A DNA stretch of 42,610 nt, taken from the NCBI GenBank assembly GCA_025349905.2, contig MU624606.1, positions 1 to 42,610 of the forward strand, given 5' to 3'. The notes under the pieces were generated by a model that did not search any database, had not been told where the DNA came from, and saw nothing but the letters and a program-made list of their open reading frames with translations. The position numbers were made by a program, and so were the translations under genes. How positions within the stretch are numbered: the stretch's first letter is position 1; each line of letters starts with the position of its first letter. The stretch is from Blastocladiella britannica (Eukaryota; Blastocladiomycota; Blastocladiomycetes; Blastocladiales; Blastocladiaceae). Shown piece by piece: positions 24,651 to 35,062 of this stretch.

Positions 24651-25312
24651 ATGACGACCCGCGCCCCACAACCACCACCGCGCGGCCCAGCTGGCATTGC
24701 CGGCATTGCCATTATTGGCAAGATGGTATGTCATTGATATGACCCTGAGCGGGAATGGCGATCACTTTATTCAAAGCTGGTTAACAGAACAACCCGCTCC
24801 TCGTGCACGCGTTCCCGGCCCCGGCCGCTGGGTATACGGCCGCCGATATGGAACTCAAGTTGCACTTTTTGTCGCACGTGGCGCTGGATTATGTGGACGA
24901 GCGGTTACGCCTCCCCTCTGCGCCCAATGACGCCTACCTTGGTCTGCTCGCCACTCTGGACGGTCTCAACATGTATATATATGCTGATTTTACTTTTATG
25001 ATGGGATAACAATGAATAACCTCATGTGCAACAGTTACGGGTACCTGACCAATACCCAAAACAAGTTCCTGATCCTGGTCCCAGCCTCGATCCCGGCCAA
25101 GGACGCAGAAGTGCGGGCGGTGCGTCTCTTTTTTCTTTTTCTCAGACCACATATGGGTGTGCTGAGTCCATTTAAATATACAGGCGTTCGAGGTGATCCA
25201 CTTGGCGTACATGGATCTGCTCGCCAATGCTTTCTATGATCCCGACGCCGTGCAGACCGTGTCGTCTCCGCGGCTACTAGAGCGTTTGGCGTCACTTGGT
25301 CCGTCGTCGTAA
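24651..25312 (+). CDS. TCA17: TRAPP complex subunit Tca17/TRAPPC2L
   Basis: Four small exons (24651-24725, 24788-24972, 25035-25119, 25184-25312) give about 157 residues. The sedlin/longin-type fold is visible: a hydrophobic first strand IAGIAIIGKMNNPLLVHAF, LKLHFLSHVALDYVDERL, the segment DAYLGLLATLDGLNIYGYL, KFLILVPASI, and LAYMDLLANAFYDPD. These match TRAPPC2L/Tca17, which helps assemble the TRAPPII tethering complex for Golgi traffic. Trs20/TRAPPC2 is the paralog alternative, but the YLGLL...IYGYLTNTQNKF stretch favours TRAPPC2L. The residues before the first strand (TTRAPQPPPRG) are a short Pro-rich extension. Confidence 0.88.
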
Positions 25313-25603
25313 TTTTATTTGTTGATATGGAATGCATGGTCTTGTTACACCCTCTGGAACGGCGACGAGATCATTATTGGCTCCTCGCCCAAACCCCCCT
25401 CCCACCACAGGCAGGTGGCCACTGCAATGCGTCTTTGGCTAAGGAGACTCGCTCCTGGGTTTCCCTTCCCTACCCAACAAATCGTTGCTGACCTTCAATC
25501 ACCAGCTATTGCTTCCAACCCGCAGACTGGATCGCTTGGTTCGGTTACAAAAAATAAAGTAGTGTTCATGTTCTCACAATTTCGGCCAACGGCTAACCCA
25601 GTT
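25313..25603. other. Convergent spacer between TCA17 and the LRR gene
   Basis: In 291 bases I see only short unsupported frames, the longest open on the plus strand for about 99 codons from a TTG. Candidate poly(A) signals such as aaaaaataaagt (about 25550) lie within it. I call nothing coding here. Confidence 0.4.
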
Positions 25604-26660
25604 TTAGTAGAAACGTAACTCGCCACCGACCCGCTCCTCGGAAGCCCAGGCACGGCGGACCGCCTCCTTGCCACAACCCTCCGCCAATCCACGGACAATG
25701 ATGAGCAAGAGCAAGGTTGGAGGCATCCACGCTGCCAAGCGCAGGGCGCTTTCGTCGTCAACGGTTTTGCCACTGAACCGCAATTGAATCAGCGTGGTTG
25801 GCAAATGCTCGGCAAGCGCTCGGATACCCTCGGACCCAAAGTTGTTTTCGAACAGGTCCAGCACTGTCAGCGATCGCGGAAAATGGGCCGCGAGCGCGCG
25901 GATCCCGGCGTCTCCAATTAAATTGCTTGAGAGCCGGAGCTCTGTCAGGTGCTGCAAGCGCGGCAGGTGAGAAGCAAGGTCCGCAGCGCCTGGGTCGCTG
26001 AAGCGCGCACTCGAAATTTCGAGCACCGACAGCGACGGCGGCAAGTTGCTGGCAAGGATTCGGACCCCTTTTTCGCTGAGAAAGACACCCACAAATCGCA
26101 AGACCTTGAACCGCGGCGGATAAGTGGCGGCAGCAAGCGCCAAGCCGCCAAGGAGTCCGATTGAGCTCCAGCAAATAATCAGCGACATCAGCGAGGACCG
26201 CGGCGGCGTGGCGGTTAACATGGTAGCAAGCGCTTGTGCCCCCTTGTTGCCGAAATGAGTGCAGGAAATGTCGATCTCGGTGACCCTATGGGACGGAACC
26301 GACATGAGCAGCCGGAGAATTGCCATCCCCTTTACACCCAGGCTCGCTTTCTTCAATGAGATCGAGGTCTGCGCGCCGCGGTAGACTTGATAGCGCATGT
26401 TCCAGAGTGACTGTTCGCCAGAATCAAATCGAAATGAGGACTCCATTGCCTTGGTGAGGTTAAATGTCAGTGATCATGGGGACTCTTGTCGTCATTTGAA
26501 TAGAATGTACCTTTTCAAGGGCCGACGCGGATAGACACGCCCGCACCATGCCGGGTACGTAGTCGTATGGGAGCACCTGTTGCACTTCAAGGGCATAGCC
26601 CGGAGTCTCAGCTTGATAGACCGCGAATTGGAGAATGATATTGGCGATTTCGGGAATCAT
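25604..26660 (-). CDS. Leucine-rich-repeat protein with F-box-like N-terminus
   Basis: Minus-strand exons 26660-26511 and 26449-25604 join in phase 0 (ASALEK to AMESSF) and give about 331 residues. The N-terminal ~35 residues (MIPEIANIILQFAVYQ) resemble a degenerate F-box helix. The rest is ribonuclease-inhibitor-type LRR repeats of about 24-28 residues, each with the pattern LxxLxLxxNxIGDxGIRALA, for example LTELRLSSNLIGDAGIRALA. F-box LRR proteins select substrates for SCF ubiquitin ligases, but the F-box is weak here, so a plain LRR scaffold is equally possible. Codon bias is less GC3-rich than in neighbours and the gene borders the only long gap in the window. Such genes are often lineage-expanded. 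Confidence 0.72.
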
Positions 26661-27552
26661 TTTAGGCGAGGGTTGGGCTGTGGAAGAGGGCAAAAACGGG
26701 ACGACTTTTGGACACTCAATTCCCTTGGCGTGTTTTTGATTGCTGGAATTCAACCACCTTCGGGAGGGCGGACGTGGCGCCTCCCCAGGACACCTGCCAG
26801 TGGCTCTGCTCGTGGCCCCGTCGCCAGGAGGCCCAACACGGTTTCTTTGTGGAGGAGCTCGTGCGCACGACAGCTGCGGACCTGGACACGGTGTTTTTCA
26901 TCGGCGACAACAAGGGTCATGAAGAAACACGTCGACAATAAGCACACGCCTGTAACAACCAATCCGGAAATCCAAGGAAATGGGAGAGCTGAAACAACGT
27001 GATCTCGATCCTATACAACTGCTGTACAGGTTTGCCAAAAGGAAAGGCAAATCGAGAGAGGGTGGGGTATAAGCCCAGTTGGAAGGTGGAAGAGGGTTTG
27101 GGGTGGGCCAACTTATGACAGGGCCCGAGGGAAAGGAGAAAAGAAAAAGCAGGAAAAAGAAAAGGAGAGAGAGGAGCGAGAGAGAAAAAGCAAAAACAAA
27201 GTGCTCAACCCAGTTAGTCGACATGATCACCAACGAGAGCGACCACCCCACAATCCATTCCGTTGGAAAAGTGTTTTGTAAGTCCGCTGGAAAAGGTGAT
27301 CAAGTTCGATTCCTGAGGAAAATGAAGAAAAAAATCCAAAGGAATCATGGCAGCGTCAGCGGTTTAATTAGACAACAATCCAGCGGAAAAGGTGGGATTT
27401 TTATTGGCGGATTCTGGGTGATGTTACTTGCTGTTTATCCCGAAGCTTTTTAACTGTTCGCCGAATTTTGTTCCAACTCTCCCCAGCCGTCGTCGTCGTC
27501 GTTGATTTTGATTTTTGTTGTTGAATAAAACCCAATTAAAAAAAGCAAAATC
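26661..27552. other. Long gene-poor spacer (892 bases)
   Basis: This is the largest gap in the window. On the plus strand, 26711-26941 is an orphan coding-like frame with strongly GC-ended codons. From about 27120 to 27205 the plus strand is nearly pure purine (ggagaaaagaaaaagcagg and similar). Around 27257-27398 three similar GGAAAAGG-containing motifs occur. The last ~110 bases before TFIIB are AT-rich with tcgtcgtcgtc and a-rich leader sequence, presumably the TFIIB promoter. No RNA gene or transposon terminus is convincing. Confidence 0.5.
26711..26941 (+). pseudogene. Orphan coding-like stretch, possible gene relic or lone exon
   Basis: A plus-strand frame lacking an ATG encodes about 76 residues with Trp, Cys and Phe at protein-like frequencies (for example WNSTTFGRADVAPPQD and FFVEELVRTTAADLDTVFF) before a TAA. 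From about 26755 on, most codons end in G or C, as in real exons here. A donor-like G|gtcatg lies at about 26916. No homolog is recognised. It may be one exon of an undetected gene, a decayed gene, or chance. Confidence 0.3.
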
Positions 27553-28694
27553 ATGTCGAGCAACCAGGGCAGCTCCTCGTCGTCATCGTCGTCGTCGGCA
27601 TCGTCGGCCGACGACATGTACGCGCACTACCGCAAGGCGCAGCCTACGGACGCGGATGCGCCAAAGTACCAGCAGACGTCGACCGCACAGCAGAACGATC
27701 TCAACGTGATGCTCATCTGCGAGTACTGCCGTGACCCGCACCCGAACCTGGTGGAGGACTTCAAGCAGGGCGACATTGTGTGCGGGTCGTGTGGGACCGT
27801 CTTTAAAGACCGTATCATCGACACCCGGTCCGAGTGGCGCACGTTCGGCGGCGACGAGGGCGGGCCCGACAAGTCGCGTGTCGGCGACGCCGAGAACAAG
27901 CTCACGGGTAACGTTGGGCTCGCCACCAAAATCGGCGACGGACACCGCGTCGGGCCGGGACAAAAGGACATGAACCGCGTGCACGCCAAAGTGGCCGGTA
28001 AGAAGAACGCAAAGGCCTACGACGAAGGGTGCGGGTACATTACCCGGCTGGCGGAGCGGCTGCACGTTGAGCGCGCGGTCTCGGACGCCGCCAAGGAGTT
28101 CTTTCTCAAGATGTGCGACAGCATGCTGCCCGTGGCCAAGGCAACTGAGGTGTACGCTGGCGCGGCGCTCTTGCTCGGCACCCGCCAGTTTGGCGTCAGT
28201 GTCCCGCTCGAGACCATTGCCCAGAAGTTGAATATTTCTCGGTTCGTTTACCTTTCATTTTTTGGTTTTGTTTGTGTCCGAATTTTACAGAAAAAAGTGA
28301 CAGCATCGAGTTTGGCCGCGTCATCCTCAAGCTGAAGAGACACAACACGGACTTTAACCTGAGCAAGGCCGACACGGCCGACGAGGGTGTGCGCATGGTG
28401 ATGGAGCACGGGATGCCGCATTGGACCGCGGCAGTGGTGATGGAGGTGGTGGTGCGTGCCAAGGACTTTCCGGCGGTGGCTTCGCGGTTGCCCAAGACCC
28501 TCATGGGTGCCGCACTGTTCACGGTGTCGCACATGATTGGCCAGCCAAAATCACTGGACGAGGTGGCCAAATCGGTCAAGGTCTCCCCGCAGACGCTTCG
28601 CGGCGTGTACAAGGTCTTGTACGAGCACCGCGCGTCGCTCATCTCGGACGAGTACTTGGACCGCTGCGACATTTCCAAGCTGCGTCCCATGTAA
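27553..28694 (+). CDS. SUA7: Transcription initiation factor TFIIB
   Basis: Exons 27553-28241 and 28304-28694 give about 359 residues. After a poly-Ser N-terminus there is a zinc ribbon (CEYC at about 57-60 and CGSC about 20 residues on), the B-reader region (SEWRTFGGDEGGPDKSRVG), then two cyclin folds. The first includes KEFFLKMCDSMLPVAKATEVYAG (split across the repeat), and the second TLMGAALFTVSHMIG and VKVSPQTLRGVYKVLYEH. TFIIB recruits RNA polymerase II to TBP-bound promoters and sets the start site. The intron end was placed at gtgacag, giving NISRIEFGRVI, which aligns with the family's SxxEIGR motif; the upstream acceptor tttacag gives the wrong phase. The Ser-rich extension before the ribbon is unusual. 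Confidence 0.95.
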
Positions 28695-28853
28695 TTTTTT
28701 TTTTTAATTTTTTTTTTTTGAGTTCTTGGTATTTGGGAATGCTCGATTTCCCACTTTATTTTTCAATAATACAATTCAAAATTTATACTGTACATTCTTT
28801 GGCTCCATACTCCTACCGCACTTGAAAAATAAATAGAAAGACACACACAAAAA

Positions 28854-29627
28854 ATGAATTTCCTTGGCCTCGGAAGCAAAAACAAGACCTTCAAACCGAA
28901 GCGCAATGTCGCCGAGGGCACAAAACAGTTTCAACTGATGAAGTATGCGGCGGCCACGCTCGGGTCGGGCAACTTGCGGGTGGCAGTGATGCTGCCAGAG
29001 GGCGAATCCGAGGACGAGTGGCTCGCCATGCACACGGTAGACTTCTTTAACCAGCTGAACCTCATTTACGGCACCATCACCGAGTTTTGCACCCCGCAGG
29101 ACTGTCCGGTGATGAACGCGGGTCCAAAGTATGCGCTTTTCTTTGTTTGATCCTTTACGGGGAGACTGATGATATATTCAAATAAAAGGTACGAGTACCA
29201 CTGGGCAGACGGCGTGCAAATCAAAAAGCCCGTCAAGGTCTCGGCCCCAGAGTACGTGGACTATCTCATGACCTGGATCCAAGGCCAGCTCGAGGACGAG
29301 AGCATCTTCCCCACTCAGCCAGGGTCCAGTTTCCCGAAAAATTTCAAGGCTACCGTCAGGTAACGTTGTTTTGTGGACCCTGTGTCCCTTTTTTGCACCT
29401 CCTCATAACTGATTTATATAAACAGCAATATCTTCAAGCGCCTGTTCCGAGTGTACGCCCACATTTACCACTCGCACATCCAGCGGATCGCGGCGCTGGG
29501 AGAGGAGCCGCACTTGAACACGTCGCTCCGCCACTTCTTGCTCTTTTCAGACGAGTTTGGCCTTGTACAAAAGAATGAGCTCGAACCCCTCAAGGATATT
29601 ATTACGACTTTGTTGGAGAAGAAGTAG
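28854..29627 (+). CDS. MOB1: Mob1 kinase activator
   Basis: Exons 28854-29128, 29189-29359 and 29426-29627 (all phase 2) give about 215 residues, the standard Mob1 length. Family signatures seen are LPEGESEDEWLAMHTVDFFN, the zinc ligands in CTPQDCPVMNAG with HIYHSHIQ, YEYHWADG, APEYVDYLMTWIQ, FPTQPGSSFP and HFLLFSDEFGLV. Mob1 binds and activates NDR/LATS-type kinases such as Dbf2 in mitotic exit, septation and Hippo-like pathways. The ATG is preceded by an A-rich leader (cacacacaaaaa). It is codirectional with TFIIB and the WD40 gene at short spacing. Confidence 0.96.
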
Positions 29628-29716
29628 TTTCGTTCTTTGAATATATAGCCAAAGAGAAGTGTTTTCACATCTCTCTTTTCTCCATATCAACCCATACAAT
29701 CCCAATAATAAACGAA

Positions 29717-32700
29717 ATGGAACTCCGTACCATCATTTCGCCCGACTTGCACCCAAAAGCCATCACCTGCGTGACATACCACGGCGTGCGCCGTGAGCTC
29801 ATCACTGGATGCGAGGACGCCGTGATCCGGGCCTGGGACACCGAAACGGGCCGCGTGTCGCTCGCGTTCGATGGCCATGCCGGGTGGATCACCGCGTTGG
29901 TCTACTGCAAGGAAATAAAGTGCTTGGTATCGGCGTCGCAGGACGGATCGATCATCGCGTGGTCCAACTCGGGCAAGATCCTGCAGCGCATTCAGACTGG
30001 ACAGGCCATTTACTCGCTGGCGTGGAATGCGCGCCGGAACCAGATCATGGTCGGACAGAACGGGCTTGTGCGCGTGTACCAGGCCAAGGTATGGTCATCA
30101 GCTGTTTGGGTGCAAATTCGTGGGGTTTTAACGAACGATATGGAAATTTGGAGAATAGGACGATCCGCAAGCACTCGCAGCGGCAGCTGGAAACACCACC
30201 AATGTAGTCGATGTCATGTTTGATACCCGCGAGCTGCACTTGATGGGCGCCAAGGGCACTCATAACGACATTGTCAACTGCATTCTGGCGGCCGAGGCGC
30301 GCTTCTTTTCGGGCGGGTACGATCGCAAGATCGTCATTTACGAGTCGCCCTCGCATGGCGCAAAGGTTCACGTTGTGCAAACCATTCATGAGGCACATGA
30401 GGCCGGGATCACTTGCATGACCTATGCCAAGGGTATTTCGCATTTGCTATGTATTGGAAGCGCAAAGTACCTAACGTGATATCAATAACGGCACAGATGC
30501 CGAAAATGCCTGGCTCATGACCGGCTCGTTCGATCGCACCGTCAAGCTCTGGTCGCTCGACGGAAACTGCTTGCAGAAATTCGACGGGTTCTTGGACACG
30601 ATCACGGGCATTTGCTATGTGCCGCCAATTCAAACACTTTGGATCACGAGCAATTCGTTGTTTCCCATGTTTTTGGATCCCCGCAGCGGTGTCAATGTTT
30701 GTATTTCCATTTCTTTTTATATTGAAGGTATAAGATTGACCGTAAACCATGGAAATATATAATAGATCTCCGATTTTGTCAAGGCCGACAATGACAAGGC
30801 GCACGACAAGATGGTCTCTCTCTTTCGCCAGCTCCAGTTCTTTCCCGACACGGGCGAAGTGGTAGCGCTCACGGGCCGGCGACAAGTGGTAGTGTGGCGG
30901 TTCAACCCTGCAGCGCCCGTGACGACACTCGAGTGCAGCGATGCCGTGGATGCGCTGGCAGTGACCCGGGACGACCCGGTACTCATGTTCTCGGCGGGGG
31001 TCAATGCGCTGTCGCAGTGGGAACGCATGCAGCTCAACACGTTCATGTACGCACGCGAGAACGTCTCCCTGCACGCGGCCCTCATGCAGCTCTCGGGCGC
31101 TACTCCAGCGGCCATTCGGAGCGCGGCTGCGGGGCTCGCGAAAAAAGGCGCGCGACCGTCCAAGCAGCGCGAAATGATGATGCAGACCCGGTCCGACAGC
31201 CGACTCATGCCCGCCACCGCCGTCGGGTCTCCAACACCAGCGCGACGCGGAGGATTGCAAAAGAGCCAGTCGCTGGTCGGTGCCGGAACCGATTCGCCCT
31301 CGAGCAGCATGTCGCTTCTTAACGCCAAACTCACTGCCACCACCATGATCTTTTACGAAAAGCTGGAACTGCTGATTGTCGCGTTCGAGGAGAAACGGAT
31401 CATTGTGTGGGGATTCGCGCAAGACTCGGACGAGCCCGTGGCACCTCGGCCCGGTGCCGCCGGCGGCGACTATATCGCACAGGAGAGCTTTGCGAGCCGT
31501 GTGTCGGGGCTCACGATGAAATTCATTATCGACGACCATCGCGACGCCGTCACGAGCCTTGCCGTTTGTCATTGGAAGGGCGTCCATTACTTGGTATGTT
31601 TTATGCAACCGTCGGAACCGAGTGTGCACTGACAATCCAAAACCTGACACAGATATCGAGCGGATGGGACCGACGCATCTTTGTCTTTGACTTGAGCACG
31701 GGTCTCCGCGTGGACGTCTTTCGTGATGCGAGTTTCGGGACTGGCCGCGAAGAGCTTGCCGCCGATGGACCGGTCCTTGATCTTGCGAGCCGTCCCGGCA
31801 CAGCGACAGAATCGAGCAGCAGTAGCAGTAGAACTGGTAGCAGTCCGCCGCCCACTGCCCAAGAGGGCGGTCCACAGTTTGCCTACGCGTCGGCCGATAA
31901 GCTGGCCTACGTGCGCCGGTTCTCTGCCCGCGGAGACCAGATGACGCTTGTGGGCGTGTTACAGGGCCACGAGGCCGAAGTGACCAAGATTTACTGGGCG
32001 GCGGCGCGCGGGCAGTGGGTGACGGGGTCCGAAGACAAGACGGTTCGGTACGTTTGGTGCTTTTCCGATTCGGTCCTGTCCGGTACCAATCCACTCACAG
32101 GGAAAAATGGTTGAATAGATTCTGGGACCCGCACACGATGCAATGCCTGATCATAGCCAACAACGAGTCGCCCGTAACCGCCATGTGCCTAGACGAATCA
32201 GTGGGCCTAGTGATCACGGGCGCGCGCGACCGCGTGCTGCGGGTGTTTGAGGGTGACAAGTGCCACCAGCGCAACGTTGGTCACACGGACGAGATCCGTG
32301 GGGTGGCCCATATCCCGACCAGGCGGCAGTACGTGACGTCGTCCTGGGACGGCACCATTCGTATCTGGAACGCGATCGACCCAAAACGCATGAGGCGCGA
32401 TGAAGACGAAAAGAGTGCGGCGGCAGCAGCGGCAGCTGCACACCTTGCGCTCAACTCGCTCGAGAACTCGGTCGACGCTGGGGTGCTGGACTCTGGACGC
32501 AGGCGGTCTAGTGGCGGAAGCGGATCGGCTAAGAAGTCGGCGGGTGGTGGTCGGGGACCGCTTACCGCAGTAGTGCGCACTCTCATTTTTTTTGCTTCTC
32601 ACTGGATCGGATCTCTCACCTTTTTTTCTGGAAAACTTGGGGGCAGTCACGGACCAAGGCGGACCTTGGCGTCGCGGTTCAGCAAATGGAGGCCATGTTC

Positions 32701-32766
32701 CTGGAGTCGGCCGACTTTGATTTGGTGGTACCTCCGCCACCAACATCCCGGCGGCCAGGGATCTAA
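29717..32766 (+). CDS. WD40-repeat protein with about 11 blades
   Basis: Seven exons (29717-30088, 30159-30432, 30497-30696, 30766-31593, 31653-32047, 32119-32572, 32647-32766) give about 880 residues. WD-type strand ends are visible at VIRAWD, IIAWSN, VRVYQ, IVIYES, VKLWSLD, VVVWRF, IIVWGF, RIFVFD, RFWDP, LRVFEG and IRIWNA, enough for two beta-propellers. A Ser/Gly/Ala insertion (near 31200-31310) separates them. The C-terminus is basic (DPKRMRRDEDEK), Ala-rich, and ends in a short helix (DLGVAVQQMEAMF) and PPPP. Propeller proteins are interaction platforms. Overall design recalls WDR49/WDR64-like proteins, but I cannot assign a family. The final intron at 32573 was inferred because the unspliced frame loses protein character. 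Confidence 0.85.
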
Positions 32767-32823
32767 CGCTCGTCTCTTTGACTCCCAAAATCTACAACAA
32801 AAAAAAATATCATAAGAGTATAA

Positions 32824-34798
32824 ATGGCTTCAATCAACGATCCGCCGTACGGACACGTCGCGAGCAAAGCGCCGCCCCAGCGCGCAAGCCACTCGTCCAC
32901 CGTGCGCAAGGTCATCAAGGCCACGTTCCGCGTGCAGCTCACCAAGGAAACCGAGATGGTGGACATGTTGGACGGCGGCCCGAAACGCGCGTGCAAGCTG
33001 TACCGGTGGACGGTGGCCTTCTCGTGCGACGGCGACGTGCCGCTCGGCAACTTTGTGGACTGCATCGAGGTGCGGCTGCACGAGTCGTTTGGCGACCGCG
33101 CGGTCCAGCGGCTGCGTAAACCGTTCACCATGAGCATGACCGCGTGGGGCCAGTTTGAGTTTGAGGCCCTTGGTATTGTCATTTCTATTCTTTTCTTGCG
33201 GGCGTTGCTTCGGTCAATATCAATGGTCCCCACCACGCCGATCCGAACCCAGTCGTAGTTGGCTCACTTTGAATGGTATATAAAGTCCATTACAAGGACG
33301 AGTTCCACGTGCCAGCCGAGCTCAAGGGCCTGGCCCTGCGCTTTGAGCCCCTCAACCGGTACCAGCCCGCGCAAGAGTTCCCACTCATGATCCGCGGCGT
33401 GACCGACGACATGCGCGCGCGGTATTTCACGGTGCGTCCCACCCAGGGCCAGGTGGGCGGAAAGGCGCCTCCAACAACCGTGGCAGCGATTGCAGGTCGC
33501 GCTGCTGCTAATGCTGCAGCAGGCGATAGACCGTCGCCGATAGTTAGCCGGAAGGCAACCGCCTCGCGCTCGACCATCGGCTCGACCACGCCATTGGCAT
33601 CATCATCATCAGGGGCAGCGGCCACTGGTCGCGCAAGCTCAACTACTGCTGATTCCCGCCGAGTTGCGGGAACCGCACGACCGCCGCCAGGGTCCGCTCG
33701 ACCGCCTGTCTCTGGAACGGCAGGGCGACAGCAGCAACAAAGGCCTGCCACTTCCGAGGCCGCTGCAGTCGGGGTTGGCGTGTCGCGGCGTCCTGGAGCG
33801 GTAGCAGCTGGAAGTCGCCCCACCAGCACATCTTCCGCTGCTGCTGCAGCTGCGTCGGGAATGCCAGCACTGACAGGTGGGGCCATCAAAAGGCGCCTTG
33901 CATCGGCCAGCGACCCCGACGCCCTCGATTCGGACGGACGCAACTCGCCCGCGTCATCGTCCTCGGTTGCGACAACGGCAGTCAAACGACAACGGCTCAC
34001 GTCCCTGACGAACACCACGACCAGCCGCCCTGCGTCGCGCCTGGCTGCGTCGACGACCGGTGACGCAAAACCGAAACGCGGTGAGCAGCCACAAGCGGTG
34101 GTGGTCCCTGACCCGTTTGCCAACATTGTGCTCCCGACCATTGAGCGAAAATCCGAATTTGTCTCTACCACCTCGTCCTCGTCGCCGCGTCTCGGCGGAT
34201 CGTCCCGCGCTTCGGTTCCCGCGGCCGGAGGCACTTCCGTCAGCCGCGGCGGCTCGTCCGCGTCGTCGTCGCGAGCGCGGTCTCCCGTCGGGTACGGCTC
34301 CCGGAGCAACGGAGGTCCGACGACGTCGGCGCCATCGACGCGGCCGCCCTCGGCCTACAGTGGGAGCGAGCGGCGAGTGCCCTCGTCGTCGCCGGAAACG
34401 CGCTCGTCGGCATTGCGTGGAACCGGTGGAGGACGTGGAATGCGGTCCACCACCGCGTCCATCTCGGCATCGCCACCGCTGCCTTTGTCGCAGGGAAACG
34501 ACGGCGATGGCAGCGGGACCGCCAAGCGACTGCATCGCTTGTTGTCCGGGCTTGATCCCGAGCAGACGCTCGAGCTCATTCGCATGCTCTATCGGCGCGG
34601 GATTGTCGGAGCGGCAGTGCCAACCGACTACTTTCGCATTGATGAGCAGAGTACGTTATTCCTCTTTTTTTTTGTTGTTGGTATGTGCTCATTGGACCAT
34701 GTCTGTCAGGTAACTCCCTTGTATTCGAGACGTCGCTGTTGCCCGAATCGGCGACGCGTGCGATTTCCGAGTTTTTGGTGGCCAGCGGCCGAGCATGA
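32824..34798 (+). CDS. YEATS protein with C-terminal AHD-like domain (AF9/ENL/Taf14 type)
   Basis: Exons 32824-33172, 33286-34650 and 34710-34798 give about 600 residues. The YEATS domain (about 25-140) contains LYRWTVAFSCDGDV, the acyl-lysine reader loop LHESF (about 85-89) and AWGQFEF, joining across the intron to VHYKDEFHVPAEL. The middle ~380 residues are Ser/Ala/Pro/Arg-rich and disordered. The last ~75 (LLSGLDPEQTLELIRMLYR, YFRIDEQSNSLVFETSL, ESATRAISEFLVAS) align by pattern with the ANC1-homology domain of AF9/ENL and Taf14. Such proteins read acetyl- or crotonyl-lysine on histone H3 and recruit elongation, TFIID or remodelling factors through the AHD. AF9/ENL versus Taf14 orthology is undecided. 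It starts 57 bases after the WD40 gene. Confidence 0.85.
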
Positions 34799-35062
34799 CA
34801 CGACTATTCCCATTCATTTCTCGTGCATATCTCAATTCATACACAAATTATCCATGGTTGTTTTCGTTGGTTGGTCGCCGACGTGGCAGTCGCGCCATGG
34901 AATGGCGGCACGCTCGCATTTGTCATCGCTCGAGCCGTACCCGCACTGAAACCAAGTGCATGAAAAAAAGCTTTATGAAGCACAACGCCCACCCCTCCTT
35001 TTCAAGCGCGACGCACATTGTATACATACCGCGCATTGCACGAACATAAAAATTCAAAGGAA
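34799..35062. other. Spacer between the YEATS gene and the dehydrogenase
   Basis: 264 bases with only tiny frames on either strand (about 30 codons). It ends in an A-rich leader (acataaaaattcaaaggaa) before the dehydrogenase start. Presumed terminator plus promoter. Confidence 0.4.

Noticed and set aside
25319..25618. Plus-strand 99-codon frame in the TCA17-LRR spacer
   Set aside because: No ATG at the start, weak codon bias, and it overlaps the expected 3' ends of both flanking genes.
27294..27320. tRNA B-box-like AGTTCGATTCC upstream of TFIIB
   Set aside because: The T-arm pairs at only four of five positions and I could find no matching acceptor stem, anticodon arm or good A box upstream.
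27079..27453. Plus-strand Lys/Arg/Glu-rich frame of 124 codons
   Set aside because: It begins at GTG and its composition simply reflects the purine-rich tract; no splice or start support.
34853..34948. 31-codon ATG frame in the spacer before the dehydrogenase
   Set aside because: Too short and with no supporting features.
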